Positions 37,387 through 45,288 of a DNA stretch of 64,000 nucleotides are shown here, in pieces (position 1 is the first letter of the stretch; each line of letters opens with the position of its first letter). Below the pieces are notes generated by a model. The model did no database searches, was not told the origin of the DNA, and worked only from the letters and a program-made list of their open reading frames with translations. The position numbers were made by a program, and so were the translations under genes. Where the stretch lies: assembly GCF_000016785.1 (NCBI RefSeq), contig NC_009486.1:1240001-1304000 (forward strand). Reading direction: 5' to 3'. The stretch comes from Thermotoga petrophila RKU-1. Lineage in GTDB: Bacteria; Thermotogota; Thermotogae; Thermotogales; Thermotogaceae.

Positions 37387-38256
37387 TCACCTCAAAAGTC
37401 CCAAAATCATAGAAACAAAGAGTATCATTTCCGCCAGCGCACTCATTTTATCAACGTCAGCGATCTCTCGTGCATTTTTCCTTCCCGCTGATTTTTGAAA
37501 CAACTGCTTTATCACCCGTATGTACAGCGGAAGAGAAACTAAGCTGACAAGAGAGATTACTCTAAAAACACCCGTCGATACGAGGATCACGATAAAGACG
37601 TAGATCAAACCAGTGAGGACCGCGTAGAGAAAAGACGCTGCTCTGTCTCCGATCAAAATAGGAAGGGTTTTGATACCACTTCTTCTGTCAAACTCGGAGT
37701 CTCTGATTTCATTGGCGAGGAGAATGAGATCTGTAGCGATCCCCACGGGAATAGAGACCAGAAGTGCTTCCAGTGAGAACCTTCCCGTCTGAACATAATA
37801 GGCTCCCAGCACCATCAGGGGTCCCATGAGAATAAACACGAGAAACATACCAAGGGATTTGTATTTCAGATAGAACGGATGTCCAGTGTAAGCGTACCCG
37901 AGAACCAGACCAGTAAGTCCCAGCCACAGCAGAGCAGGTCCAGAGATCTTTATGAGAACAAGCCCCAGAACCACACTCACCGCGTAACAGAAAACACTCA
38001 AAAGGAGCTCTTCGCGTGGTGTTATTTTCCCGGAAACAAGAAGTCCACTCGAACCAAGAGAATCTTTAGTATCCACACCTTTTTTGTAATCGAAATAATC
38101 GTTCGTGGTGTTGACACCTGCATGTAAGAAAATGGAAGCGATCAGTGATAGAATGTATCTGGTCAGGGAAAATTCCTCAGCCAGCATGGCTCCTACAGTA
38201 ACAGGAAAAGCACTTGCAACGAAGGAAAACGGTCTCACAGCCACGAAATACTTCAT
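37387..38256 (-). CDS. menA: UbiA/MenA-family prenyltransferase
   Basis: A 289-residue integral membrane enzyme with nine predicted helices. The two Asp-rich motifs are N-T-T-N-D-Y-F-D-Y-K-K-G-V-D and A-N-E-I-R-D-S-E-F-D-R-R-S-G-I-K-T-L-P, very close to the menaquinone-biosynthesis MenA pattern. It would join a polyprenyl chain to 1,4-dihydroxy-2-naphthoate or a related ring. No other men genes are in the window, so the head-group substrate is unproven. It is the first gene of the Fix operon and only 27 bp from the divergent Rrf2 start. Confidence 0.87.
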   Translation of the reverse strand: MKYFVAVRPFSFVASAFPVTVGAMLAEEFSLTRYILSLIASIFLHAGVNTTNDYFDYKKGVDTKDSLGSSGLLVSGKITPREELLLSVFCYAVSVVLGLVLIKISGPALLWLGLTGLVLGYAYTGHPFYLKYKSLGMFLVFILMGPLMVLGAYYVQTGRFSLEALLVSIPVGIATDLILLANEIRDSEFDRRSGIKTLPILIGDRAASFLYAVLTGLIYVFIVILVSTGVFRVISLVSLVSLPLYIRVIKQLFQKSAGRKNAREIADVDKMSALAEMILFVSMILGLLR

Positions 38257-38263
38257 TATCTAT

Positions 38264-38276
38264 ACCTCCCGGAGGT
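38264..38276. promoter_or_regulatory. 13-bp palindrome holding both divergent ribosome-binding sites
   Basis: ACCTCC-C-GGAGGT lies between the menA (leftward) and rrf2 (rightward) starts. Each half is the Shine-Dalgarno sequence of one gene. With only 27 bp between the two ATG codons there is no room for two independent promoters, so promoters must lie inside the opposite coding regions or overlap here. Confidence 0.7.
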
Positions 38277-38283
38277 GCGCTTG

Positions 38284-38706
38284 ATGTTTGGAAAGTGTCA
38301 AAAACACGTGAGATACGCTCTTAGACTTCTCGTGAGATTGTCGCTGGAGAACAGACCTATGTCTTCTTCGGAACTCGCTGAGAAAGAACTCATCACCAGA
38401 AATTTCACTCTGAAAGTACTTCATTATCTTAAAAGATCGGGCCTTGTGAATTCGATCAAAGGAAAAAACGGTGGTTTTGTTCTTGCAAAGTCGCCAGACG
38501 AAATATCGTTTCTGGATGTTATCAGCGTCTTTGAAAAAGACCTTGTTATTGTGGACTGCAACAGCCGGTGCAAGAATTACAGGGCCTGCAGGGTAAAATA
38601 CTTCTGGAACTGGCTTTCCGATTATTTGAAAGATCTGTTTTCTAACATCACCATCAAAGATATCGCCTCAGGTACTTTCACGTTTCATCTCGAGAAGCTT
38701 TCTTAG
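38284..38706 (+). CDS. Rrf2-family transcriptional regulator
   Basis: A 140-residue winged-helix protein with R-Y-A-L-R-L-L-V-R-L-S, S-S-S-E-L-A-E-K-E-L-I-T-R-N-F-T-L-K-V-L-H-Y-L-K-R-S-G-L-V and K-G-K-N-G-G-F-V-L-A, the Rrf2 core. Three cysteines in D-C-N-S-R-C-K-N-Y-R-A-C could hold an iron-sulfur cluster, as in IscR/NsrR, although the spacing (C-x3-C-x5-C) differs. The ATG at 38284 is 8 nt from GGAGG; a GTG at 38275 is inside that site. Divergence from the menA-fix operon makes a redox-sensing regulator of it likely (inference). Its tail overlaps the ferritin-like gene by 39 nt. Confidence 0.88.
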   Translation: MFGKCQKHVRYALRLLVRLSLENRPMSSSELAEKELITRNFTLKVLHYLKRSGLVNSIKGKNGGFVLAKSPDEISFLDVISVFEKDLVIVDCNSRCKNYRACRVKYFWNWLSDYLKDLFSNITIKDIASGTFTFHLEKLS

Positions 38707-39105
38707 ATGTTCTTTTTCCTGATCGATGATCTTTTTCACTGTTTTCTGTGCATCAGAATTCACAAAACCATCTTTGAGTTCATAGTAGAGAATTATGCTG
38801 TCTTTTTCAACAGATATGGCTATATCCAGAACCTCTTTCAAGGTTAGATCCTTTCTCTTCAAGATTTCGCTCGTATCTGGAAAAACTTCATAGAAAGCGT
38901 ATCCCGAGAGATAAGAATCCACCTCATCCCAGTTTTCCTGATCTGATATCTTTCTAAAGATTTCCGCGTGAGCCCTTTCCTGATCAGCAAGCTCAAGGAA
39001 AGTCTTTTTTATCTCTCCATCAAAATGTCCCGAGAGTTCTCTGTAAAATCTTTCGCCTTCCTCCTCCAACCTGATGGCCACCGTCAGAATGTCACTTACT
39101 TTCAT
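38668..39105 (-). CDS. Ferritin-like / rubrerythrin-domain protein
   Basis: A 145-residue four-helix protein with two diiron half-sites: R-L-E-E-E-G-E-R-F-Y with D-Q-E-R-A-H-A-E (E-x2-H), and S-V-E-K-D-S-I-I-L-Y-Y-E with D-Q-E-K-E-H-L. The rubredoxin domain of rubrerythrin is absent. Such proteins scavenge peroxide or store iron in anaerobes. It has its own strong promoter with a duplicated 31-bp segment, and its 3' end overlaps the convergent Rrf2 regulator by 39 nt. Confidence 0.85.
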   Translation of the reverse strand: MKVSDILTVAIRLEEEGERFYRELSGHFDGEIKKTFLELADQERAHAEIFRKISDQENWDEVDSYLSGYAFYEVFPDTSEILKRKDLTLKEVLDIAISVEKDSIILYYELKDGFVNSDAQKTVKKIIDQEKEHLRKLLEMKREST

Positions 39106-39126
39106 AGAATCACCTCATTGTTCTGA

Positions 39127-39188
39127 TTTTCACACACTGCATAGAATATTATACTACTTTTCACACACTGCATAGAATATTATACTAC
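39127..39188 (-). repeat. Perfect tandem duplication of a 31-bp promoter segment
   Basis: Two identical 31-bp copies, 39127-39157 and 39158-39188 (core CACACACTGCATAG then AATATTATACTAC on the plus strand). On the minus strand each copy contains GTAG-TATAAT and the box TGCAGTGTGTG. The copies lie 21 bp upstream of the ferritin-like start, so the gene has two -10 elements in tandem. No mismatch between copies implies a recent duplication or selection. Confidence 0.95.
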
Positions 39189-39207
39189 TTGTGTATAAAT
39201 TTACCAA
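39179..39207 (-). promoter_or_regulatory. Promoter of the ferritin-like gene
   Basis: On the minus strand TTGGTA (39202-39207) and TATAAT (39179-39184) are separated by exactly 17 bp. The second TATAAT, at 39148-39153, lies in the downstream repeat copy and has only a weak -35 (TCTATG). The GTGTGTG box present in both copies may be an operator. Confidence 0.75.
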
Positions 39208-39235
39208 AAGAAAAAGGCGGGAAAGCCCCGCCTTT
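39206..39235 (-). terminator. Intrinsic terminator after the cel12 operon
   Basis: Nine-bp stem AAAGGCGGG/CCCGCCTTT (39213-39221 and 39227-39235) with a 5-nt loop, followed on the minus strand by TTCTTTTGG. It lies 20 bp after the cel12B stop and overlaps the -35 region of the ferritin-like promoter. Confidence 0.85.
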
Positions 39236-39255
39236 CTCATTGGTGATTCTGCGCT

Positions 39256-40080
39256 TTATTTTACAACTTCGACGAAGAAGTCTTTGAAGGTCCAGCCGAA
39301 TTTTGCCGTTGTTGTGTTTGGATCTCCAAATTCCGTCCCGATCTCCCAGACGCAGAAATACAGCTCTTCGAAATTGTCTATTCTCGTTGAGTGCTTTTTG
39401 ACAACTTCCGCGGCTTTCTGAACGAAGTCCTTCACGTTGAACTTCACCTTTCCTTCTTTCATCGGTGTTGTCAGTCTGAAGGCAAGGTAATCCCAGCTCC
39501 ACGGTGCGAAGTAAACATCCCATTTTGCTTCCTGCTTCACTCCGTTTATCTCAACTGTTGTGGTGAACTCATCCACTTTCTGACCGCCGGGCATCAGAAC
39601 GTTGTTGTAAAACCAAACCATGATCTCCGCATCACCCGAAGAAACAGAAGTCTGGTCGGGGCTTTTCGTGATCCATGTTTCCATTGCAAGGTTGATAGGC
39701 AGATTGTTTTCGTACCAGATCGAGTAATCAAGAGTCACGTAGAAATCCGGAAGATCTTTCACCTTCACAGGAAGAAATTCAACACCGCTGTTGTGACTCG
39801 CCCAGGGCTTGTAACCGTAGTAGATCTCCGGATATCCATGCACCCAGCTGTCTGGATTCTGAAGAACGATGTTGTACAAATCCGCGTAGAACTCAACCTT
39901 TTCTCCATCGAATTTGAGCCACGTTTCTCCCTCATACGACTTTATGTTCCAGAAGTTGAGCTCCATGGTGACGGGAAATCCGTTGAAGGAGATATCCGCT
40001 GCGCCAACGCTCGTGAGAACCACCTCGGAGGAAAAGAGCAGAGCAGAAAACGCCACCATCAGAAGAACTACCCACCTCAT
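39256..40080 (-). CDS. cel12B: Secreted endo-1,4-beta-glucanase, GH12 (Cel12B)
   Basis: A 274-residue family-12 glycoside hydrolase that cuts internal bonds of cellulose and mixed-linkage beta-glucan with retention. A signal peptide covers about residues 1-18 (R-W-V-V-L-L-M-V-A-F-S-A-L-L-F). The nucleophile Glu is at about 152 in A-E-I-M-V-W-F and the acid/base Glu at about 250 in W-E-I-G-T-E-F-G; M-E-L-N-F-W-N opens the jelly roll. The ATG overlaps the cel12A stop (ATGA). It is the exported partner of the leaderless upstream paralogue. Confidence 0.96.
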   Translation of the reverse strand: MRWVVLLMVAFSALLFSSEVVLTSVGAADISFNGFPVTMELNFWNIKSYEGETWLKFDGEKVEFYADLYNIVLQNPDSWVHGYPEIYYGYKPWASHNSGVEFLPVKVKDLPDFYVTLDYSIWYENNLPINLAMETWITKSPDQTSVSSGDAEIMVWFYNNVLMPGGQKVDEFTTTVEINGVKQEAKWDVYFAPWSWDYLAFRLTTPMKEGKVKFNVKDFVQKAAEVVKKHSTRIDNFEELYFCVWEIGTEFGDPNTTTAKFGWTFKDFFVEVVK

Positions 40081-40853
40081 TCTCTCACCTCCAGATCAAT
40101 AGAGAAGTTTTCAAACTTCCACCCGAATTGCGCGCTCTTTGTTTCCGGGCTTCCAAACTCGGTTCCAATTTCCCAGACGGTGAAGTAAAGATTTTCAAAA
40201 TCTTTCACACGAGTGGAATTCGAAAGAGCTTTCCCGGCGGCATCAAGAAAATGCCTCACGTCGAACTTCACCCTTCCCTTCTTCACGGGATCCTTCAAGC
40301 GGAAAGCGAGGTAGTCCCATCCCCACTCCGCGTGCCACAGTTCCCAGGTGCCTTCGACACTCTCTCCGTTCAGCACGAACGGAATCGTAAACTCCTCTAT
40401 CTTTTTGCCCCCTGGTGTGAGATTGTTGAAATAGAACCAGACCATGATTTCAACATCGCCGATCGACGCTTCCGTCTGGTACTTTTCTCTTGTGAGCCAT
40501 GTTTCCATGGCAAAGTTCAAAGGCAGAGACGGTTCGTGGTGAATATCGAAAGAAACTTCGACGGAAAATGATTTCATAGAGGAAACAGGTACTGGAAGTT
40601 TCGAACCTTCTGCCGTGTGCTTTTCCCAGGGTTTATAACCGTAATAGAACTCGGGATAACCGAGAACGTACCTTTCTGGTTCTTTTGGAGAAAGATTCTG
40701 AATGTCCGCGTCGAAAGTTACCTTTTCACCGTCGAATTTCATAGCTACAGAACCGGAGTATTCCTTTATGTTCCACAGATTCAGCTCCATGGAAAGGGGA
40801 ATGCCATTCCATACAAAATCCGATGTTCCCGGTTTTGTCATCAGTACCACCAT
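40077..40853 (-). CDS. cel12A: Intracellular-type endo-1,4-beta-glucanase, GH12 (Cel12A)
   Basis: A 258-residue GH12 enzyme. The nucleophile Glu is at about 135 (V-E-I-M-V-W) and the acid/base Glu at about 232 (T-E-F-G). No signal peptide precedes M-E-L-N-L-W-N-I-K, so it probably works on imported oligosaccharides. The frame is open to 41063, but that region is CRISPR sequence; GGAGGTGATA is ideally placed before the ATG at 40853. Overlaps cel12B by 4 nt; the two look like a duplication of which one gained or lost the export signal. Confidence 0.95.
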   Translation of the reverse strand: MVVLMTKPGTSDFVWNGIPLSMELNLWNIKEYSGSVAMKFDGEKVTFDADIQNLSPKEPERYVLGYPEFYYGYKPWEKHTAEGSKLPVPVSSMKSFSVEVSFDIHHEPSLPLNFAMETWLTREKYQTEASIGDVEIMVWFYFNNLTPGGKKIEEFTIPFVLNGESVEGTWELWHAEWGWDYLAFRLKDPVKKGRVKFDVRHFLDAAGKALSNSTRVKDFENLYFTVWEIGTEFGSPETKSAQFGWKFENFSIDLEVRE

Positions 40854-40883
40854 TATCACCTCCAGAAAACATCTTATTATGAA

Positions 40884-40895
40884 AATGTTTACATT
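40884..40895. promoter_or_regulatory. Candidate operator upstream of cel12A
   Basis: AATGT-TT-ACATT is a perfect 5-bp palindrome with a 2-bp centre, 31 bp before the cel12A ATG, in a TTGAAT ... TAAGAT-like AT-rich stretch that probably holds the promoter. Sugar regulators of the LacI and ROK families bind palindromes of this kind; the regulator is not identified. Confidence 0.4.
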
Positions 40896-40933
40896 CAAAA
40901 TCTGAAAATTCGCAAATAGAACTAAATACACCC

Positions 40934-40964
40934 AAAAATAAAAAAACAGGGGTATTAATCCCTG
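40934..40964 (-). terminator. Weak hairpin with T-run between the CRISPR remnant and cel12A
   Basis: CAGGG (40947-40951) pairs with CCCTG (40960-40964) around an 8-nt loop, and the minus strand continues with TTTTTTTATTTTT. This is a leftward terminator shape with a short stem. It would stop transcripts that come from the CRISPR region before they reach cel12A. Confidence 0.55.
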
Positions 40965-40988
40965 CTTTTCTCTTTTTATCGAATTTTT

Positions 40989-41151
40989 GTTCTTGTACCT
41001 CTGAAGACGCATTGAAACTGGCTCAATATCGTGGACCACGACTACAGGGAGGAGCGTTTCCATACCTCTAAGGAATTATTGAAACTGTCGGCGTATTCGA
41101 AAAGGTCGTAGTCTCCTCTGAGTTTCCATACCTCTAAGGAATTATTGAAAC
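40989..41151. CRISPR. Three-repeat CRISPR remnant (one degenerate repeat), no cas genes
   Basis: Two identical 30-bp repeats at 41056-41085 and 41122-41151 begin GTTTCCATACCTC and end ATTGAAAC. A third copy at 40989-41018 matches at 21 of 30 positions, keeping TACCTCT and the terminal ATTGAAAC. The two spacers are 37 bp (41019-41055) and 36 bp (41086-41121), so the degenerate copy is in register. By the ATTGAAAC 5' tag, crRNA would be read on the plus strand; by the position of the degenerate repeat, on the minus strand. Any effector genes must lie elsewhere in the genome. Confidence 0.92.
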
Positions 41152-41776
41152 CCGTTGAGTTCAAGAGAAATTATACCACAAACACACTCTGAAAGCAAGA
41201 TGTTTTTTGACCTTCCATATCCTCCCTTTCCATAAACCATTCTAACACACAAGAGAGCACCTTCAAGTACTGTTTGGAAAAATGGAATAATTGCATAGTC
41301 AAACAAGAAAAGAACACAAGCAAAAAACAGAAGATAAATTATATCAACCTACGTCGGGGCATTTTGAGGTGTTTTTGGTGAAAATCGATTAGTTCCATGT
41401 TTCACAAATAGATGAAAGAAGGTATTCCTCAATGTGTTAGAAGTTAACTACTAATTTCTCGAATTCAAAGCACTTACACGTCGTTGATTACCACAAATTC
41501 TCTTCATATTGTCTCTTCATATCATCCATTATTCCCTTTTTAACGCATAGCTTCCGGTACCACAAACCTGCATGAAATTTTTCGTTACCGGTAATTGCAT
41601 ACTCTGTATCGTTCTTCCAGTGCCAGATACACGCATCACCCACTTTGTGAATGATTGGAACTAATTTGATTTGGATGCATAAAACATAATCAATTTTGAT
41701 AAATAAATTTTTGTCTAACTTCAAACCCCTTATCGATTGTCACTTCAAAGTTAACCTTTCCTTAATTGTTTCCGGT
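41152..41776. other. AT-rich region with little coding content between CRISPR and the asd promoter
   Basis: About 625 bp, more AT-rich than its surroundings, with no convincing gene. It may contain the CRISPR leader (next to the last repeat at 41151) and traces of decayed coding sequence on the minus strand (see 41488-41724). I see no inverted repeats, transposase fragments or tRNA remnants. Confidence 0.6.
41488..41724 (-). pseudogene. Possible decayed ORF, 78 codons
   Basis: A TTG-started frame of 78 codons ending M-D-D-M-K-R-Q-Y-E-E-N-L-W. The middle (H-K-V-G-D-A-C-I-W-H-W-K-N-D-T-E-Y) looks protein-like, but there is no good ribosome-binding site. A second minus-strand frame just upstream (41691-41790 region) reads K-V-N-F-E-V-T-I-D-K-G-F-E-V-R-Q before a TGA and could be the earlier part of the same gene after a frameshift. 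The N-terminal part would run into the riboswitch promoter. No family recognised; it may be chance. Confidence 0.3.
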
Positions 41777-41805
41777 TTGAAATACTGATACAATTAAGCT
41801 AAAAT
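41777..41805 (+). promoter_or_regulatory. Promoter of the lysine riboswitch-asd operon
   Basis: TTGAAA (41777-41782) and TAAAAT (41800-41805) with 17-bp spacing. Transcription would start about 7 bp later, at the G of GACCCGA, which is the first base of riboswitch helix P1. Confidence 0.88.
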
Positions 41806-41812
41806 AGTCATT

Positions 41813-42056
41813 GACCCGACGGAGGCGCGCCCGAGATGAGTAGGCTGTCCCATCAGGGGAGGAATCGGGGACGGCTGAAAGGCGAGGGGCGCCGAAGGGT
41901 GCAGAGTTCCTCCCGCTCTGCATGCCTGGGGGTATGGGGAATACCCATACCACTGTCACGGAGGTCTCTCCGTGGAGAGCCGATCGGGTCTGGAATCAGA
42001 AAAAGATTTCAGACCTGATTTGGCGTCTCTTCGGGGAGCGAAGAGACGCTTTTTTT
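41813..42056 (+). promoter_or_regulatory. Lysine riboswitch with terminator, controlling asd-dap-lys operon
   Basis: The aptamer spans 41813-41990. P1 pairs GACCCGA with the 3' strand ATCGGGTC. The lysine-class signatures AGATGAGTAGGCTG, CTGAAAGGCGAGG and GCGCCGAAGG surround the five-helix junction, and the P3/P4/P5 arms are visible (GTGCAGAG/CTCTGCAT, GGGTATGGG/CCCATACC, GGTCTCTCC). The expression platform follows: hairpin GGTCTGGAATC/GATTTCAGACC (41987-42015) shares bases with the P1 3' strand, then the terminator. With lysine bound, P1 forms and the terminator stops transcription. Confidence 0.97.
42023..42056 (+). terminator. Riboswitch intrinsic terminator
   Basis: Perfect 11-bp stem GCGTCTCTTCG/CGAAGAGACGC (42023-42033 and 42039-42049) with a 5-nt loop and a run of seven T at 42050-42056, ending 22 bp before the asd start. 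Confidence 0.97.
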
Positions 42057-42078
42057 ATTAATTCAAGGAGGGATGAAG

Positions 42079-43056
42079 GTGAAAGTAGGAGTTGTTGGTG
42101 CCACGGGAGAAGTTGGAAGAACGATGGTAAAAGTACTCGAAGAATTCAACGTTCCCGTCACGGAGCTCAGGCTCTTCGCTTCGGAAAGATCTGTGGGTAA
42201 AGAAATTGAATTCAAAGGTGAGAAATTCAAGGTCGAGCTTCTCACGGAAGAATCGATGAAATGGAAGTGTGACTACTTCCTGTTTTCCGCGGGTGCCAGT
42301 GTTTCCAGAAAGTTCGCTCCTATCGCAGCCGAAAACGGAGTGACCGTGATAGATAACTCTTCTGCTTTCAGAATGGAGAAGGAAATACCCCTTGTGGTTC
42401 CGGAGGTGAACGCTTACCTTCTCAAGGGATACACAGGAATAATAGCAAATCCGAACTGTTCAACGATTCAGATGATCCTTTCCATCTACAAACTTCACGA
42501 AGTTTACGGAATAGAAGAGATCTTTGTGTCGACGTATCAGTCCGTCTCCGGCGCTGGTCATAAGGGGATAGAAGAACTCCTTGCTCAAGAAAGAGGAGAA
42601 AACGTGATGAAAGTCTTCCCAAAACCCATTCACAGAAACGTCATTCCTCTCATAGGTGATATCCAGGAAAATCTTTTCTCTCAGGAAGAGATGAAGATGG
42701 TGAATGAAACAAGAAAAATTCTGAACGACTACTCGATAAGGGTGTATCCAACAACGGTGAGGGTGCCCGTTCTGTACGGACACTCTGAAGCGATCATGGT
42801 GAGGCTCAAGAAACCCTACGAGTCTCTCGAAAAGGTGAGAGAAGTCATAGCTTCTGGAGAAGACGTGGTGGTGACGGACGATCTCATAACACCGGTGGAT
42901 GTCGCAGGAAAGAACGAAACTTATGTTTGCCGACTCAGAGCGACCGATGAAAGATCCATTCTTTTCTGGAACGTGGCGGACAACATCCGTGTAGGGGCTG
43001 CGACCAACGCCGTCAGAATTCTCCTGAAGCACGCTGAGATGAACGGAAAGGTGTGA
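42079..43056 (+). CDS. asd: Aspartate-semialdehyde dehydrogenase
   Basis: NADPH-dependent reduction of aspartyl phosphate to the semialdehyde, the branch point to lysine, DAP, threonine and methionine. The 325-residue protein begins K-V-G-V-V-G-A-T-G-E-V-G. The catalytic Cys is at about 127 in A-N-P-N-C-S-T-I-Q, with Q-S-V-S-G-A-G-H-K-G following and the acid/base His in P-V-L-Y-G-H-S-E. GGAGGG touches the ATG at 42073 but is 7 nt from the GTG at 42079, which is therefore preferred. First gene behind the lysine riboswitch. Confidence 0.96.
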   Translation: MKVGVVGATGEVGRTMVKVLEEFNVPVTELRLFASERSVGKEIEFKGEKFKVELLTEESMKWKCDYFLFSAGASVSRKFAPIAAENGVTVIDNSSAFRMEKEIPLVVPEVNAYLLKGYTGIIANPNCSTIQMILSIYKLHEVYGIEEIFVSTYQSVSGAGHKGIEELLAQERGENVMKVFPKPIHRNVIPLIGDIQENLFSQEEMKMVNETRKILNDYSIRVYPTTVRVPVLYGHSEAIMVRLKKPYESLEKVREVIASGEDVVVTDDLITPVDVAGKNETYVCRLRATDERSILFWNVADNIRVGAATNAVRILLKHAEMNGKV

Positions 43057-43060
43057 TAGT

Positions 43061-43755
43061 GTGTGCTATTCGGCCAATGGGAACACCTTCCTCATAGTTG
43101 ACAACACGCAAAAGAGGATACCCGAAGAGAAAAAACCAGATTTTGTCAGGGAAAACGTGGGCGATCTGGATGGAGTCATATTCGTGGAGCTGGTCGATGG
43201 GAAATACTTCATGGACTACTACAACCGCGATGGGAGTATGGCGGCCTTCTGTGGGAACGGCGCAAGGGCCTTTTCTCAGTACCTCATAGACAGGGGCTGG
43301 ATCAAAGAAAAAGAATTCACTTTCCTTTCCAGAGCTGGAGAAATAAAGGTAATCGTTGACGACAGTATCTGGGTGAGGATGCCGGGTGTTTCAGAAAAGA
43401 AAGAGATGAAGGTGGATGATTACGAAGGATATTTCGTCGTTGTGGGCGTTCCTCATTTCGTTATGGAAGTGAAAGGAATCGACGAACTGGATGTGGAAAA
43501 ACTCGGAAGAGATCTCAGGTACAAAACAGGCGCGAACGTGGATTTCTACGAGGTACTTCCCGACCGCCTCAAGGTGAGAACATACGAAAGAGGAGTGGAA
43601 AGGGAAACAAAAGCCTGTGGAACGGGTGTTACGTCTGTTTTCGCCGTGTATCGAGATAAAACAGGGGCAAAAGAGGTGAAGATCCAGGTACCAGGAGGTA
43701 CGCTCTTTCTGAAAGAAGAAAACGGAGAAATCTTTCTCAGGGGGGATGTGAAAAG

Positions 43756-43771
<16 letters not shown>
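43061..43771 (+). CDS. dapF: Diaminopimelate epimerase
   Basis: Converts LL- to meso-DAP using two Cys. Both catalytic motifs are present: F-C-G-N-G-A-R-A-F (about residue 68) and K-A-C-G-T-G-V-T-S (about 189). At 236 residues it is shorter than E. coli DapF (274). The usual N-terminal H-G-x-G-N-D-F is replaced by S-A-N-G-N-T-F right after the GTG start, so the first strand is trimmed. It lies 4 nt after asd and overlaps dapA by 16 nt. Confidence 0.93.
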
Positions 43772-45287
<1,516 letters not shown>

Positions 45288-45288
45288 G

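Noticed and set aside
40854-41063. 70-codon N-terminal extension of cel12A
   Set aside because: It runs through a CRISPR repeat and a hairpin, and an ideal GGAGGTGATA precedes the ATG at 40853.
41395-41470. Possible second CRISPR-like or leader repeats in the AT-rich gap
   Set aside because: I found no further match to the 30-bp repeat beyond the three copies listed.
41836-42200. Two short plus-strand ORFs in the asd leader
   Set aside because: They lie within the lysine riboswitch, where sequence is fixed by RNA structure, and one runs into asd out of frame.
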